Source of the DNA: Tritrichomonas musculus
Taxonomy: Eukaryota > Parabasalia > Tritrichomonadida > Tritrichomonadidae
Assembly: GCA_039105265.1 (NCBI GenBank)
Contig: JAPFFF010000011.1
Location: 4,526,001-4,590,000, forward strand
DNA length: 64,000 nt
Reading direction: 5' to 3'
Position 1 is the first letter of the stretch. The number at the start of each line of letters is the position of its first letter. Below are positions 31,040-39,777 of this stretch, in pieces. The notes below the pieces were generated by a model. It ran no database searches and was not told where the DNA came from. It was given only the letters and a program-made list of their open reading frames with translations. A program made the translations under genes and the position numbers.

Positions 31040-31570
31040 TCAGAGCGTCAAATTTGAATGCATTTAAAATTTCAAACGATCAGTTTAAAATTTGTTTGAA
31101 TTATCCATTCAAATTATTGTATGTATTTAGAAAATAAATATTCAAAATCCATGAATATATGGATGTTTTGGAATTGTATGTTCTTCAAAGGAGAAAATTT
31201 GATCATTCGATAAAATGAATTCTTAATTAAATAAGTTAAAACTTATTTATCTCCTTCTAAAAATTCAAAGAATGAAGTGATTGCATTTTGGTGGAAGATT
31301 AAAATATACTGTATAAAAATTGAGAGGAACATTATTTTTTGAATTTATTCCAAATAAAGCGCCATTGTATACAAAAATATCTTCTGGAATTACCTGAAGA
31401 CCATCTTATCGCTCTAGGTTGATTCGAGCACAACTGCTCATAGCATCAATAGCAGTAAATCGGCATGGAGAGTGATTGATGTCTCAAGCATTTCGATTTT
31501 CGAATTATAATTTACCTGAAGTCCATCTAATCGCTCTAGGTTGATTCAATCTTTATAATATTTTTCCCCT
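31040..31570. other. Intergenic with a 37-bp direct repeat
   Basis: Spacer between the four-pass gene and a transposase relic. Apart from the direct repeat at 31390 and 31512 and the promoter of the four-pass gene, I see nothing in it. Confidence 0.5.
31390..31548. repeat. Direct repeat, 37 bp, two copies
   Basis: TTACCTGAAGACCATCTTAT with its continuation through GCTCTAGGTTGATTC at 31390-31426 recurs at 31512-31548 with two changes. The copies are 122 bases apart and less AT-rich than their surroundings. Confidence 0.8.
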
Positions 31571-32553
31571 TCAATATTGTTTTTCTTTTCTTTTCCAACT
31601 ATTTTCTTCTTTTTCTTCAAACATAATTTTTCTTCTTCTTTCATCATCTTTCTCTTCTTCGTTTGTCAAATTGAGGATTAATAAATAAGTGAAATAAGAA
31701 CAATGTTTAATAGATGATAAATGAATTGTATTTGATTCTTTCAATTTTTCAAAAACAAAATCTCTACGTTTGTTCTCTTTATCTCTTAGCAAGATTCCAT
31801 GATCTGGAAAGTAATTCAAAGCATGCTTAATAGTTTTTTTCATTAAATTTGAGATTCGAGTTATCAAATTAGATCTGCTTGAATTATCATCATCTGATCT
31901 AGATTGAAATCCTTCTGAGTGGTTGGAGCATGTTAATACGTTCTGATCTGAGCGTACCCACAAAGCCCAATGATTATAGTTCCATTTGCTTTCGACCAGT
32001 GTATGATCGCAATCTAGCATTTTCATGACATCATTATATTTCGTCATGAAAATATCAGAAGCAATATCCATGATTTCCATTTCTTTCTTATAATTTTTCA
32101 ATTCTTCAATGATTTGAATTCGTCTCTCATCATATTCTTCTATTGTGTAGCATCTCAAAGTCCAGCATTTTTACTGATATACTCTAGAATATGCCGATGG
32201 CAAAAATAATGAAATGAACAATATTTTTTTTGGCGTTTATTGTTAGCGAAATATTGTCCAACATTAAAAAGAAGTGAATATCTTTTGAAATTTTCATACA
32301 TATGATCGATTTGAAAATGAAGTATGAAAGCTTCTTTAATTTCAATATATACATTATCATCAATAGTTTCATATAAAAATTGGTTCATGCCAAGTTTCAT
32401 AAATACTTGAATAAATTTAAAATATTCACCAATTTTTATTTTAAATGCATAATGTTCTTTTGTTGTATTAGTTGTTGATTGATCGTAGGCATTACCACAA
32501 TTGCTAGCATTGTGATGATCATTATTAATTATTTTTCGATTAAATACATGATT
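31571..32553 (-). pseudogene. Decayed DDE (MULE-like) transposase
   Basis: Two minus-strand open frames abut: 32553-32155, ending HILEYISKNAGL, and a second frame covering about 32170-31571. Neither has a good start codon at its head, and the second continues where the first stops, as expected after a frameshift. Visible motifs are CSFHYFCHRHILEYI in the first part and WNYNHWALWVRSDQN followed by LTCSNHSEGF in the second. The spacing of a C..H..C-H motif, a tryptophan block and a TxSNHxEGF motif fits the C-terminal half of MULE-type transposases as I know them from trichomonads, but this is recognition by pattern only. A lineage-specific host family broken by a frameshift is the alternative. 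No terminal repeats found. Confidence 0.4.
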
Positions 32554-33241
32554 TTAAAATCTAGTGTAATCAGTTATAATAAACATGAAATAGTGTTAAA
32601 GATAATTAAAGAATTCCTAGTATAATGAAGTCAAGTACATAAAAACGTGATAATAAATCTAAGTATTACTTATGCTCATTCAACTTATCTTCCTTCTTAC
32701 CAGAAGTATAGAATGCAACCTTATATCTATCTACGAAAACCAACTAGTATATACTATTGATCATCATCATCCAATAGCTGAATGTTAAATATCTGGTACT
32801 TTGTTTACAATATTTTCATTAATGGATTCAATCTATTATTTTACTTTAAAAGGACCATTATTCTCTCAGAGGTCATTTATAAAGTTGCATGAGGATTCAA
32901 AATAGACTCAATCGAACACCATAATTTTAAGTGAAATTGTTTAATTTATGTAAATTTTATATTTACTATACATAAAAATTGCATTGTTTACATAATAATA
33001 TAAAATTTAAAATCATAGGAATACTGCTTTGGACACAATTAGCTCTTTTCTCATGAAACAATCTTGCTAGAAAAGAATGTTGATGAAAGTGTTTTGATGA
33101 ATCTGAATACAAATAATTGAAAAGAAAGCACTTCCTATTTTTTTCTTTTTCCAAAATGTAGAATAAAATCGATGCCATTGATGCCGTTAAGATCCTCATC
33201 CAAAAGCCATTGATTGCTGTTCAGACCTATCCTGGCTTTAA
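32554..33241. other. Intergenic, no clear gene
   Basis: AT-rich stretch upstream of the transposase relic. A 77-codon minus-strand frame at 32966-33199 has no recognisable motif; a second frame overlaps the same place with equally coding-like sequence, which suggests remains rather than a gene. Confidence 0.4.
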
Positions 33242-35200
33242 GGTACAAATCCAGTACGTTATTTTTTGAATAGGAGAACGTTTATTATTTGAATAGTTGC
33301 ATGTCTCTGAAAAAGTTTAAATTGACTAGGTTTGTTTTTGACACTTATTTTACAATTTAAATAAACATTATGACATGTTATATGAAATGGATGAAAATTA
33401 TCGTTTTTTATTTAACATGTCATCTTATTCTTTGAGAATAACTTACCTTAAGGTACAAATCCAGTACGTTAAGAAACCGCAAAATTTTTTGACATATGAT
33501 AAAGAAACATGGTTCGTTTCTACTATTAACCTTTTTTTTATTTTTTTTTTATATAACAAAAGGAACTTGGTATTATAATTATTTTTATTTTTATTATTCA
33601 AATAATATTGAAATCATGAAGAAACTTCATTAAAACAAATTTTCGCATTTGAATTAGCATTTGAAAACTGAAATTGTCGTTCGGTACTCATTGTGGATGC
33701 AATTGGAGAATGGATTAAAGGCGAAATGGTATGCACCGGAGATCGACAATACATTTGAGGATTTATTTGCGATAGATCATTTTCATCTTTGTTTATTTTA
33801 CTCTCATTTGAATTAATTGATATTTGAGATTTATCAACTTGGACTTTTGCTAATCTAGGATAATTGCAATTTGAGTTTTGACTCTTAATTTGATTTATAA
33901 TTGCATCTTCAGTAAAAAATGAATCAACCTCCATGCTACAATCTAAAATTTTTAGCTTTCTTATAAAATTATTAATGTTACAATTGATTTCTTTTTTGAA
34001 ATTGAGCAAATATTTTTGAGATTTCTTATTAAAACGCAAATTTTTTTGGATAATCGTTAACTCAATGTTTTGAATAACTGAATTAACATATTGTGAAAAA
34101 GCATTGATTGTCCCAGACAATTTTTTCAATTCATTACAAATATAATGTGGCATATCAAAAATTTGTTCATCCATAAGTTCATTAATTAAATCTTGAATTT
34201 TTTTTTTGAATAGAAGATCTTTTCGGAACGGTTGAGGAAATAAAAGAATAATTGATTCTTTGATAGAATTAATACATTTTTATTGAACTTCGTAATTATT
34301 TTCTAATTTTGATTGCGTATATATCGGCATATAATGTGCAAAAGCCAATCTCGCATTTAAATCATATTTTATGAGATTAATTAATTCATCTTTTTCGACA
34401 TTTATTCTGATCGAAGCAACTTTTCTTTTATTCGGTATCAAAATAAACTTAGTTATTTAATTTTCACGTTTCATTCAATTTAAAAGAATAATATCTTATT
34501 AAATAAACATTTATATATTATTTTTTTGATTTATCAAATATATATTTTAATATATAAATTATATATTTAATAAATTTACTTTTGTAATATTTTTTAATTG
34601 AGATATATCGAAAAATAATCCTATCGGACATGAAAATTTCCGAATTGAGTTGAATATCTTTTTTAAATTTTAAGAATTTATTTTACACAATTGAGAATAA
34701 ATAAATAAAGTTACTTTCAATATTTGTTTCAAAATTCAGTAAATGTAAGCGTTGAAACTTTTTGTTAAAAACAATAAGATAATTAAAATAATTTTATTTT
34801 GCCTAAATATATATAATGAAAAAGGATTTATTACTTATATGATATTAAATATAATCATATTTCATTTCTTATATGATATTAAATAATATTTTGATATTTC
34901 AGAATAATAATATGAAAATCTTGATTATTGATCGAACTTTGATATCAAATATAGTATTGTATATAGGATAACTTTGATAAATAGCTTGATTACTGAAAAG
35001 AAAAGTATTTTTACTAATAGAAAAAAGAAGATAAAAATTAAATTTTAGAATATTAAAAAAAATTGGCCTATATTTTGGCAAAAAGTGGAATCTGACATTT
35101 TCATGCGTTTAAACAGAATTCATCGACTTTTTCTGGGGAGGCACTTCTCACAAATAATAAACGGGTACCCTCTCAATATTAAACGTACTGGATTTGTACC
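33242..35200. mobile_element. TTAA-flanked DNA element with terminal inverted repeats, about 2 kb
   Basis: The left end GGTACAAATCCAGTACGTT at 33242 is repeated in inverse at 35182-35200, and both ends are bordered by TTAA (33238-33241 and 35201-35204). Similarity continues inward for some 90 bases, including a shared CGTTTATTATTTG. TTAA borders are the target duplication of piggyBac-type elements; a TA duplication, as in Tc1/mariner, cannot be excluded because TTAA contains TA. A further direct copy of the end, again preceded by TTAA, lies inside at 33452-33470. The only sizeable frame inside (33614-34174 and upstream) does not look like a known transposase, so the element is probably non-autonomous or has captured sequence. 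Confidence 0.6.
33614..34174 (-). CDS. Hypothetical protein inside a TTAA-flanked element; possibly truncated
   Basis: 186 residues from ATG at 34174. Predicted mostly helical with an NQ/S-rich C-terminal half; no signal peptide, membrane segment or known domain. The same frame stays open upstream to 34456 apart from one TAA at 34280-34282, and the upstream part (for example RKVASIRINVEKDELINLIK and LFPQPFRKDLLF) reads like protein. So the ORF may be the 3' part of a gene of about 280 codons interrupted by one nonsense codon. It lies between the terminal repeats of a transposon-like element, so it may be transposon cargo or a host gene around which the repeats landed. Function unknown. Confidence 0.4.
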   Translation of the reverse strand: MDEQIFDMPHYICNELKKLSGTINAFSQYVNSVIQNIELTIIQKNLRFNKKSQKYLLNFKKEINCNINNFIRKLKILDCSMEVDSFFTEDAIINQIKSQNSNCNYPRLAKVQVDKSQISINSNESKINKDENDLSQINPQMYCRSPVHTISPLIHSPIASTMSTERQFQFSNANSNAKICFNEVSS

Positions 35201-35608
35201 TTAAATGAAAAGCCCAAATAAAAGTTCAAGATTTAATAAGCCTTCTTATTTGATTTTTTTTTTCAGGGATGGTTACCGTTACTAATCGGTAAACATTTAA
35301 ACGTTCTCTACCGTACCGGTATTACCTTTAAAACTGCCAGTATATGGTAATACCAGTACACTTACCGATTTACCGGGAGAAATGTTACCGGAAATGAAGT
35401 GAAACTTTCAGTAAAACATCGGTATTTATTTTTTGATGATATTATAACATACTTTTCAAAAAATCATTCTAAATTAAATATGTTTGAGGCTTGTTATAAT
35501 GTCAAATTAGAATACCAGTTTAATTATATAATTTTAATTTATTTCATTATATAAATTCTATTTTATATTTAATTATCTTAAGCCTAAAAAAATATTTAAT
35601 GTCATAGC

Positions 35609-36086
35609 TAGACTTGTTATTCTCCGATTCTCGAGATCGATAATTGATTGACTTTTTGATATCGATATATAAATATGCACAGATTCTCGAGATCGATTTC
35701 AGAGATCGAGAATTTTTTTTCTCAGCTTTTGATATCAGAATTTTCAATTAAACTTTTTGATAAATATATGATCGTAATTTAATCTCAAATATTTCAATAA
35801 AAAGAATGTATTTTTTGATTTTAATCTTAAAATAAACATCAATAAATTATATTATTTATTTTTAAATATTATAAAATCACAAATACCAATTATAAAAAAA
35901 GATAAATCTGTTTGAGATCTCGAGATCTCGGTAATTGATATCAAGTTTACAATTATTTTTATATCACATTTCATATCTGATATCTTGATAATCGATAATC
36001 TCGATATCAGATTTTTAAACTGATAATCGAGTATCAGATGCAAAAAAGTGACGTTTTTGATATCGATTCTCAAAATAACAAGTCTA
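35609..36086. mobile_element. hAT-type MITE with exact 8-bp target duplication
   Basis: Inverted ends TAGACTTGTTATT at 35609 and AATAACAAGTCTA ending at 36086, flanked on both sides by GTCATAGC (35601-35608 and 36087-36094), a perfect 8-bp duplication. The inside, 478 bases, is full of GATATC, TCGAGATC and ATCGATAATC motifs in both orientations and encodes nothing. Eight-base duplications and ends beginning TAG or CAG are typical of hAT elements. It inserted into the CAGGGATGG element. Confidence 0.75.
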
Positions 36087-36253
36087 GTCATAGCTTAAAA
36101 TTTTAACTCAAAATTATAATTATTATATCAATATGGAATTACCGGTAATTACCAGTAATCATAAAAAAATACATTTTACTACTTTTATGAAAAAAATCGG
36201 TATTAAATTTTTACTGGCGGTTATTTTAAACGTATTTACCGGTACATACTTAA

Positions 36254-37488
36254 GGGGGACCTTTCTGAGGAAAACGATCAAGGCTAATTGTTTACGGTTT
36301 AGGTTAAATATCCAATTTTTTTATTTTCATTACACTCACCGAAGCTCATCATTTTTTTTGATTTTTAGAGAGATTACAAGGATTTTATCAAAATACGAAT
36401 TCAATAGTTATGATTTTTTCCAGATTTTTTTTTGTTGAATTTGATCGATTATATCATATATGCTATAAAATAGCAATACAATACTTAAGATATTATAAAT
36501 CAATTTTATACATCTTTACATATATTATTTACTTCAATTCCACTATTCTCTTCTCTTCTTTTTTTGGAAAAAAAATGATTTCTTTTATTATCATGCAATT
36601 CCACTATTTTTTCTGGAAAAAAACAGTTTATCGGTTTTTTATATTGATAAAAAAGATTTTACAGCTTTGTTCTCAAAGTGGGTTTGCAATGATTTTTTCA
36701 TATTTTAATAGACAACTGCAAAACAAATTGGAATTCAATAAGCATTCCAGATAAATAATGCTTTTATGAGTAATGAAACGTCTCAATTTTGTATCATTTT
36801 GATTTTTCTAAAAAAAAAAAAAGCAAATCAACACATATTATATATAAAATTGAAAATAAATATATAAAAACTGGTAATAATTCATTATCTTTTTTAAATT
36901 AACTGATATGATCATTTATGATAAAAATTTAAGTAAATTATAAATCAGAATTATAATTGATCAAAAAAACAAGTTTTTTCTCTTGTTAAGGTATTTAATT
37001 GATCATTATTATTGTGAATATTGATAAATAACCAGTTTTTTCTTATTGCTTTATGCTTAAAAATATGTTTTTTTCTAAGTTATAACAACAAAAGAAAATT
37101 TAAAAATGAAATAACTCATTTCAGGATATCTAAGTCTAATTATTAATTCAATAAATATAGAGAATGTACCATAACTTAAAACTTGACGGTGGCAATTTTT
37201 TGGTTTAATTATCATTAAGTTTATTATTTAATAAATTATTAAAAAAAATGAAAATATTTATGATTTTTTTTGATTTTTTTCAATTGCATTAATTTTTTTT
37301 AACATTTTGCCACCGTCAAGTTTTAAGTTTTTTGAATACAGTATTGATAAAACAAAAAGCAAACATCATTTTGATTTCTATCTTTAGTTATTTCCTTTTT
37401 AAAATTGAATGAAAATTTGAGGGAAAACGATTATATCAAAGTGAAACAATGATCGTTAAAAAAAATAGTAAACGGGGAAAGGTCCCCC
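36254..37488. mobile_element. TTAA-flanked element nested in the hAT-like element, 1.2 kb
   Basis: Inverted ends GGGGGACCTTTC at 36254 and GAAAGGTCCCCC ending at 37488, each bordered by TTAA (36250-36253, 37489-37492). The sequence outside the TTAA on both sides has the TACCGGTA/ACCAGTA character of the surrounding hAT-like element, so the borders look right. Frames at 36133-36754 are low in complexity and not transposase-like. It is piggyBac-like by its TTAA duplication, or Tc1/mariner-like if the duplication is only TA. Confidence 0.65.
37180..37322. mobile_element. Small TTAA-flanked MITE, 143 bp
   Basis: Perfect 16-bp inverted ends AACTTGACGGTGGCAA, bordered by TTAA at 37176-37179 and 37323-37326. 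The match continues outward through AAC/GTT, so the inverted repeat is 23 bp in all and the exact border is uncertain. AT-rich, non-coding inside. It is the innermost layer of the nested transposons. Confidence 0.6.
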
Positions 37489-37737
37489 TTAATACTCCAA
37501 AAAAAATACCAGTATTTACTTCTTACCAGTAACATTCCGGTAAACGGTAAAAACTGATCTCGGTAGCCATCCCTGTTTTTTTTATTACTTTTTTCTATTT
37601 TTATGTTTATTTATCCTTGAAAGACAAAATATGTTATTCTATGGAATTACGATTATTTTTCTTTGAAAATATTCAAATTATATTCAAATAATTATTTAAC
37701 AATTATTCAAATTTTTCATTAACAGTTATTCAAATAT

Positions 37738-37749
37738 TCATTTTCATTT
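37738..37749 (+). promoter_or_regulatory. Double initiator (Inr) motif before the type I membrane protein gene
   Basis: TCATTTTCATTT gives two overlapping-spaced TCATTT initiators ending 2 bases before the ATG at 37752. A leader of only 6 to 12 bases would result, which is normal for trichomonads. Confidence 0.5.
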
Positions 37750-37751
37750 AA

Positions 37752-39170
37752 ATGATAATCATATTCTCATTCTTAGTTCCTTTCTTTTTATCAGTTCCAA
37801 AATCGTCAAAATATTTGGCACAGCACAAGAATTTAAATTTTCAACAAACTGTTATAGGAAAAATTGAAAAAATCAAAGATGATACAAAAAAAACAGAATT
37901 AGATATATCACAATCAAATTTAAATCAAGAAACGAGTTTAGACAATGATAAATCCGAATTTGTAATTATTTCCTCTAATTTTGAAACACCAATGGTAAAT
38001 CGACCAACAAATACTGATATACAAACCAATTCAAATATAGAATCAGATTCTATTTCTACACCATCAACGCCAGAACAATCAATTGAAATCCAAAAAGATT
38101 CTGAACTTTCTAATTCAATTTCACAGGATTTACCTATTGAAACAAAAACAGTCCATGATAGCATAGAACCAGATATATTTCCCTCATTATCTTCATTGCA
38201 ACCATCTCATTCCTCAATTGAAGTTGATTCAGATATACATTCAGACGCTAATCCATTTGAATCGTCACAGAGTATGGAAATTCATTCCACAATATCATCA
38301 TTTGATACTATACAAACAGAAACAACTATTTTTTCAAATATTCAATCTTTTACAGAAATTGAAACAAGCAGTATAGAACAACACTCACAGCAATCTACTG
38401 AGGAAGATGTAATCTCATTATCTGATTCACAACCATCGTCTGAATCTTATCAATCTTTGACTGAAATTGAGACAAACTTCATTTTGCCATCTCAGTCATA
38501 TATTCCAACAGAAATAGGTATTATTTCTCAGTCTCAGTCATCTATGCCAACAGAAACAGATATTCCTTCTCCATCTCAATCATCTATACCAACAGAAACA
38601 GATATTCCTTCTCCATCTCAATCACCGTTACCAACAGAAACAGATATTCCTTCTCCATCTCAATCACCGTTACCAACAGAAACAGATATTCCTTCTCCAT
38701 CTCAATCATCTATACCAACAGAAACAGATATTCCTTCTCCATCTCAATCACCATTACCAATAGAAACAGATATTCCTTCTCCATCTCAATCACCATTACC
38801 AATAGAAACAGATATTCCTTCTCCATCTCAATCACCATTACCAATAGAAACAGATATTCCTTCTCCATCTCAATCACCATTACCAATAGAAACAGCAACA
38901 GTTACATTTCATCCATCAACAAGCAATAATGATGATGTACACTTACCATCAAATAAACATACAAGTTCAGAAACAGATAATGATTATTCATCAAGTCCTG
39001 GATTTGTGAGTCATTATGGCGAAATTGTTCTAGTTATTTGTGGACTTATCATTATTATTCTCGTCGCATTTATGATTCTTCTTATAATTAAGAGAAGGCA
39101 ATCCAGAGTTCTCATTGACGATCAATATCATGCTGATGAGCCATTGCTAATGCCTGGCGAATTTGTCTAA
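37752..39170 (+). CDS. Type I membrane protein with mucin-like repeat ectodomain
   Basis: 472 residues. N-terminal hydrophobic signal peptide (about 1-18), a long S/T/P/E-rich ectodomain (about 20-420), one transmembrane helix (about 424-446: IVLVICGLIIIILVAFMILL), a basic stop-transfer KRRQSR and a 25-residue tail. Residues 264-375 are eight 14-residue repeats of the form xPxETDIPSPSQS. The ectodomain is likely O-glycosylated and extended. The tail contains DEPLL, which fits the DxxLL signal read by GGA adaptors in Golgi-to-endosome sorting. No known adhesin or enzyme domain. Probably a surface or lysosomal-route membrane glycoprotein; function unknown. The stop TAA begins TAAA. Confidence 0.8.
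   Translation: MIIIFSFLVPFFLSVPKSSKYLAQHKNLNFQQTVIGKIEKIKDDTKKTELDISQSNLNQETSLDNDKSEFVIISSNFETPMVNRPTNTDIQTNSNIESDSISTPSTPEQSIEIQKDSELSNSISQDLPIETKTVHDSIEPDIFPSLSSLQPSHSSIEVDSDIHSDANPFESSQSMEIHSTISSFDTIQTETTIFSNIQSFTEIETSSIEQHSQQSTEEDVISLSDSQPSSESYQSLTEIETNFILPSQSYIPTEIGIISQSQSSMPTETDIPSPSQSSIPTETDIPSPSQSPLPTETDIPSPSQSPLPTETDIPSPSQSSIPTETDIPSPSQSPLPIETDIPSPSQSPLPIETDIPSPSQSPLPIETDIPSPSQSPLPIETATVTFHPSTSNNDDVHLPSNKHTSSETDNDYSSSPGFVSHYGEIVLVICGLIIIILVAFMILLIIKRRQSRVLIDDQYHADEPLLMPGEFV
38541..38897 (+). repeat. 42-bp tandem repeat, eight full copies
   Basis: Eight 42-base units (38541-38876) encoding xPxETDIPSPSQS plus a partial ninth. Two unit types, ending before SIPT/SMPT or PLPT/PLPI, are interspersed; the last three PLPI units are almost identical, which points to recent expansion. 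Confidence 0.9.
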
Positions 39171-39777
39171 AATAAGAAATATGCAATATTTAGTTTTATT
39201 GCTATATACCTAAATATTAATTTATCTATGGTATATATAGAAATGCAAAATTCGAATTTTAAAATTTAAAAAATGTCATGTTAAAGCTCTATATCGATAA
39301 ACCAGATCAAAAATCCGATAATTTTAATAATTAAAGAGCTTATGGACAAATTTTTTTTTTAATTGAATATATTTATTATATATTTATCATTTCATCGAAT
39401 TGTATTGAAAGAGGATACAATTTAAAATGAAGATATCATAAACATATACTTGTTTAACACATGCTTTTATGGTATTTAAATATTTTAACTTTTTTAGTAA
39501 ATAATTTTGAAGATGCTATAATAGCCAAGGCTTTTCAATAAAATTTTATTAAGCCAGTGAATAAAAAAGCTTTTATCGCATTATATCAAAGAATATCTGT
39601 CAAAAAATATATTTAATCATTACAATTTTAATATAATAATACTATTATTAATTCTATAAATAATCTTAATATTATTTATTATTTATAATAAAAGAAGATA
39701 TTTTCATTTTAAAAAATCAAATTGAATGAATTAATAAACATTTGAATTTGAAATTTTAAGAAAATATTAATTGATAT
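39171..39777. other. Intergenic, about 600 bp
   Basis: AT-rich spacer between two same-strand genes. I see no ORF, RNA gene or repeat. No clear TCAYTW initiator close to the ATG at 39778; TCAAATTG near 39717 is the best candidate. Confidence 0.5.

Larger units (their letters stand above)
35264..37575. mobile_element. hAT-like non-autonomous DNA transposon carrying nested insertions, 2.3 kb
   Basis: Ends are CAGGGATGGTTACCG at the left and the inverse of CAGGGATGGCTACCG at the right, 14 of 15 matching. Eight T lie directly outside each end, compatible with the 8-bp target duplication of hAT elements. The outer parts are packed with TACCGGTA, GGTAATACC and TTACCGG motifs in both orientations, as in hAT subterminal regions. 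No transposase is present. Two other elements sit inside (35609-36086 and 36254-37488), leaving an original core of about 0.6 kb. The right end lies 176 bases before the gene at 37752 and could affect its promoter. Confidence 0.75.

Noticed and set aside
31410-31440. GGTTGATTCGAGC as a possible tRNA B box
   Set aside because: It deviates from GGTTCGANTCC and no cloverleaf or A box could be built around it.
32966-33199. 77-codon minus-strand frame
   Set aside because: No motif, a competing frame overlaps, and it sits beside transposon sequence; too weak to call a gene.
36133-36754. Two overlapping plus-strand frames of about 100 codons in the nested transposons
   Set aside because: Low complexity, F/I/Y-rich, no transposase motif; they cross an element border.
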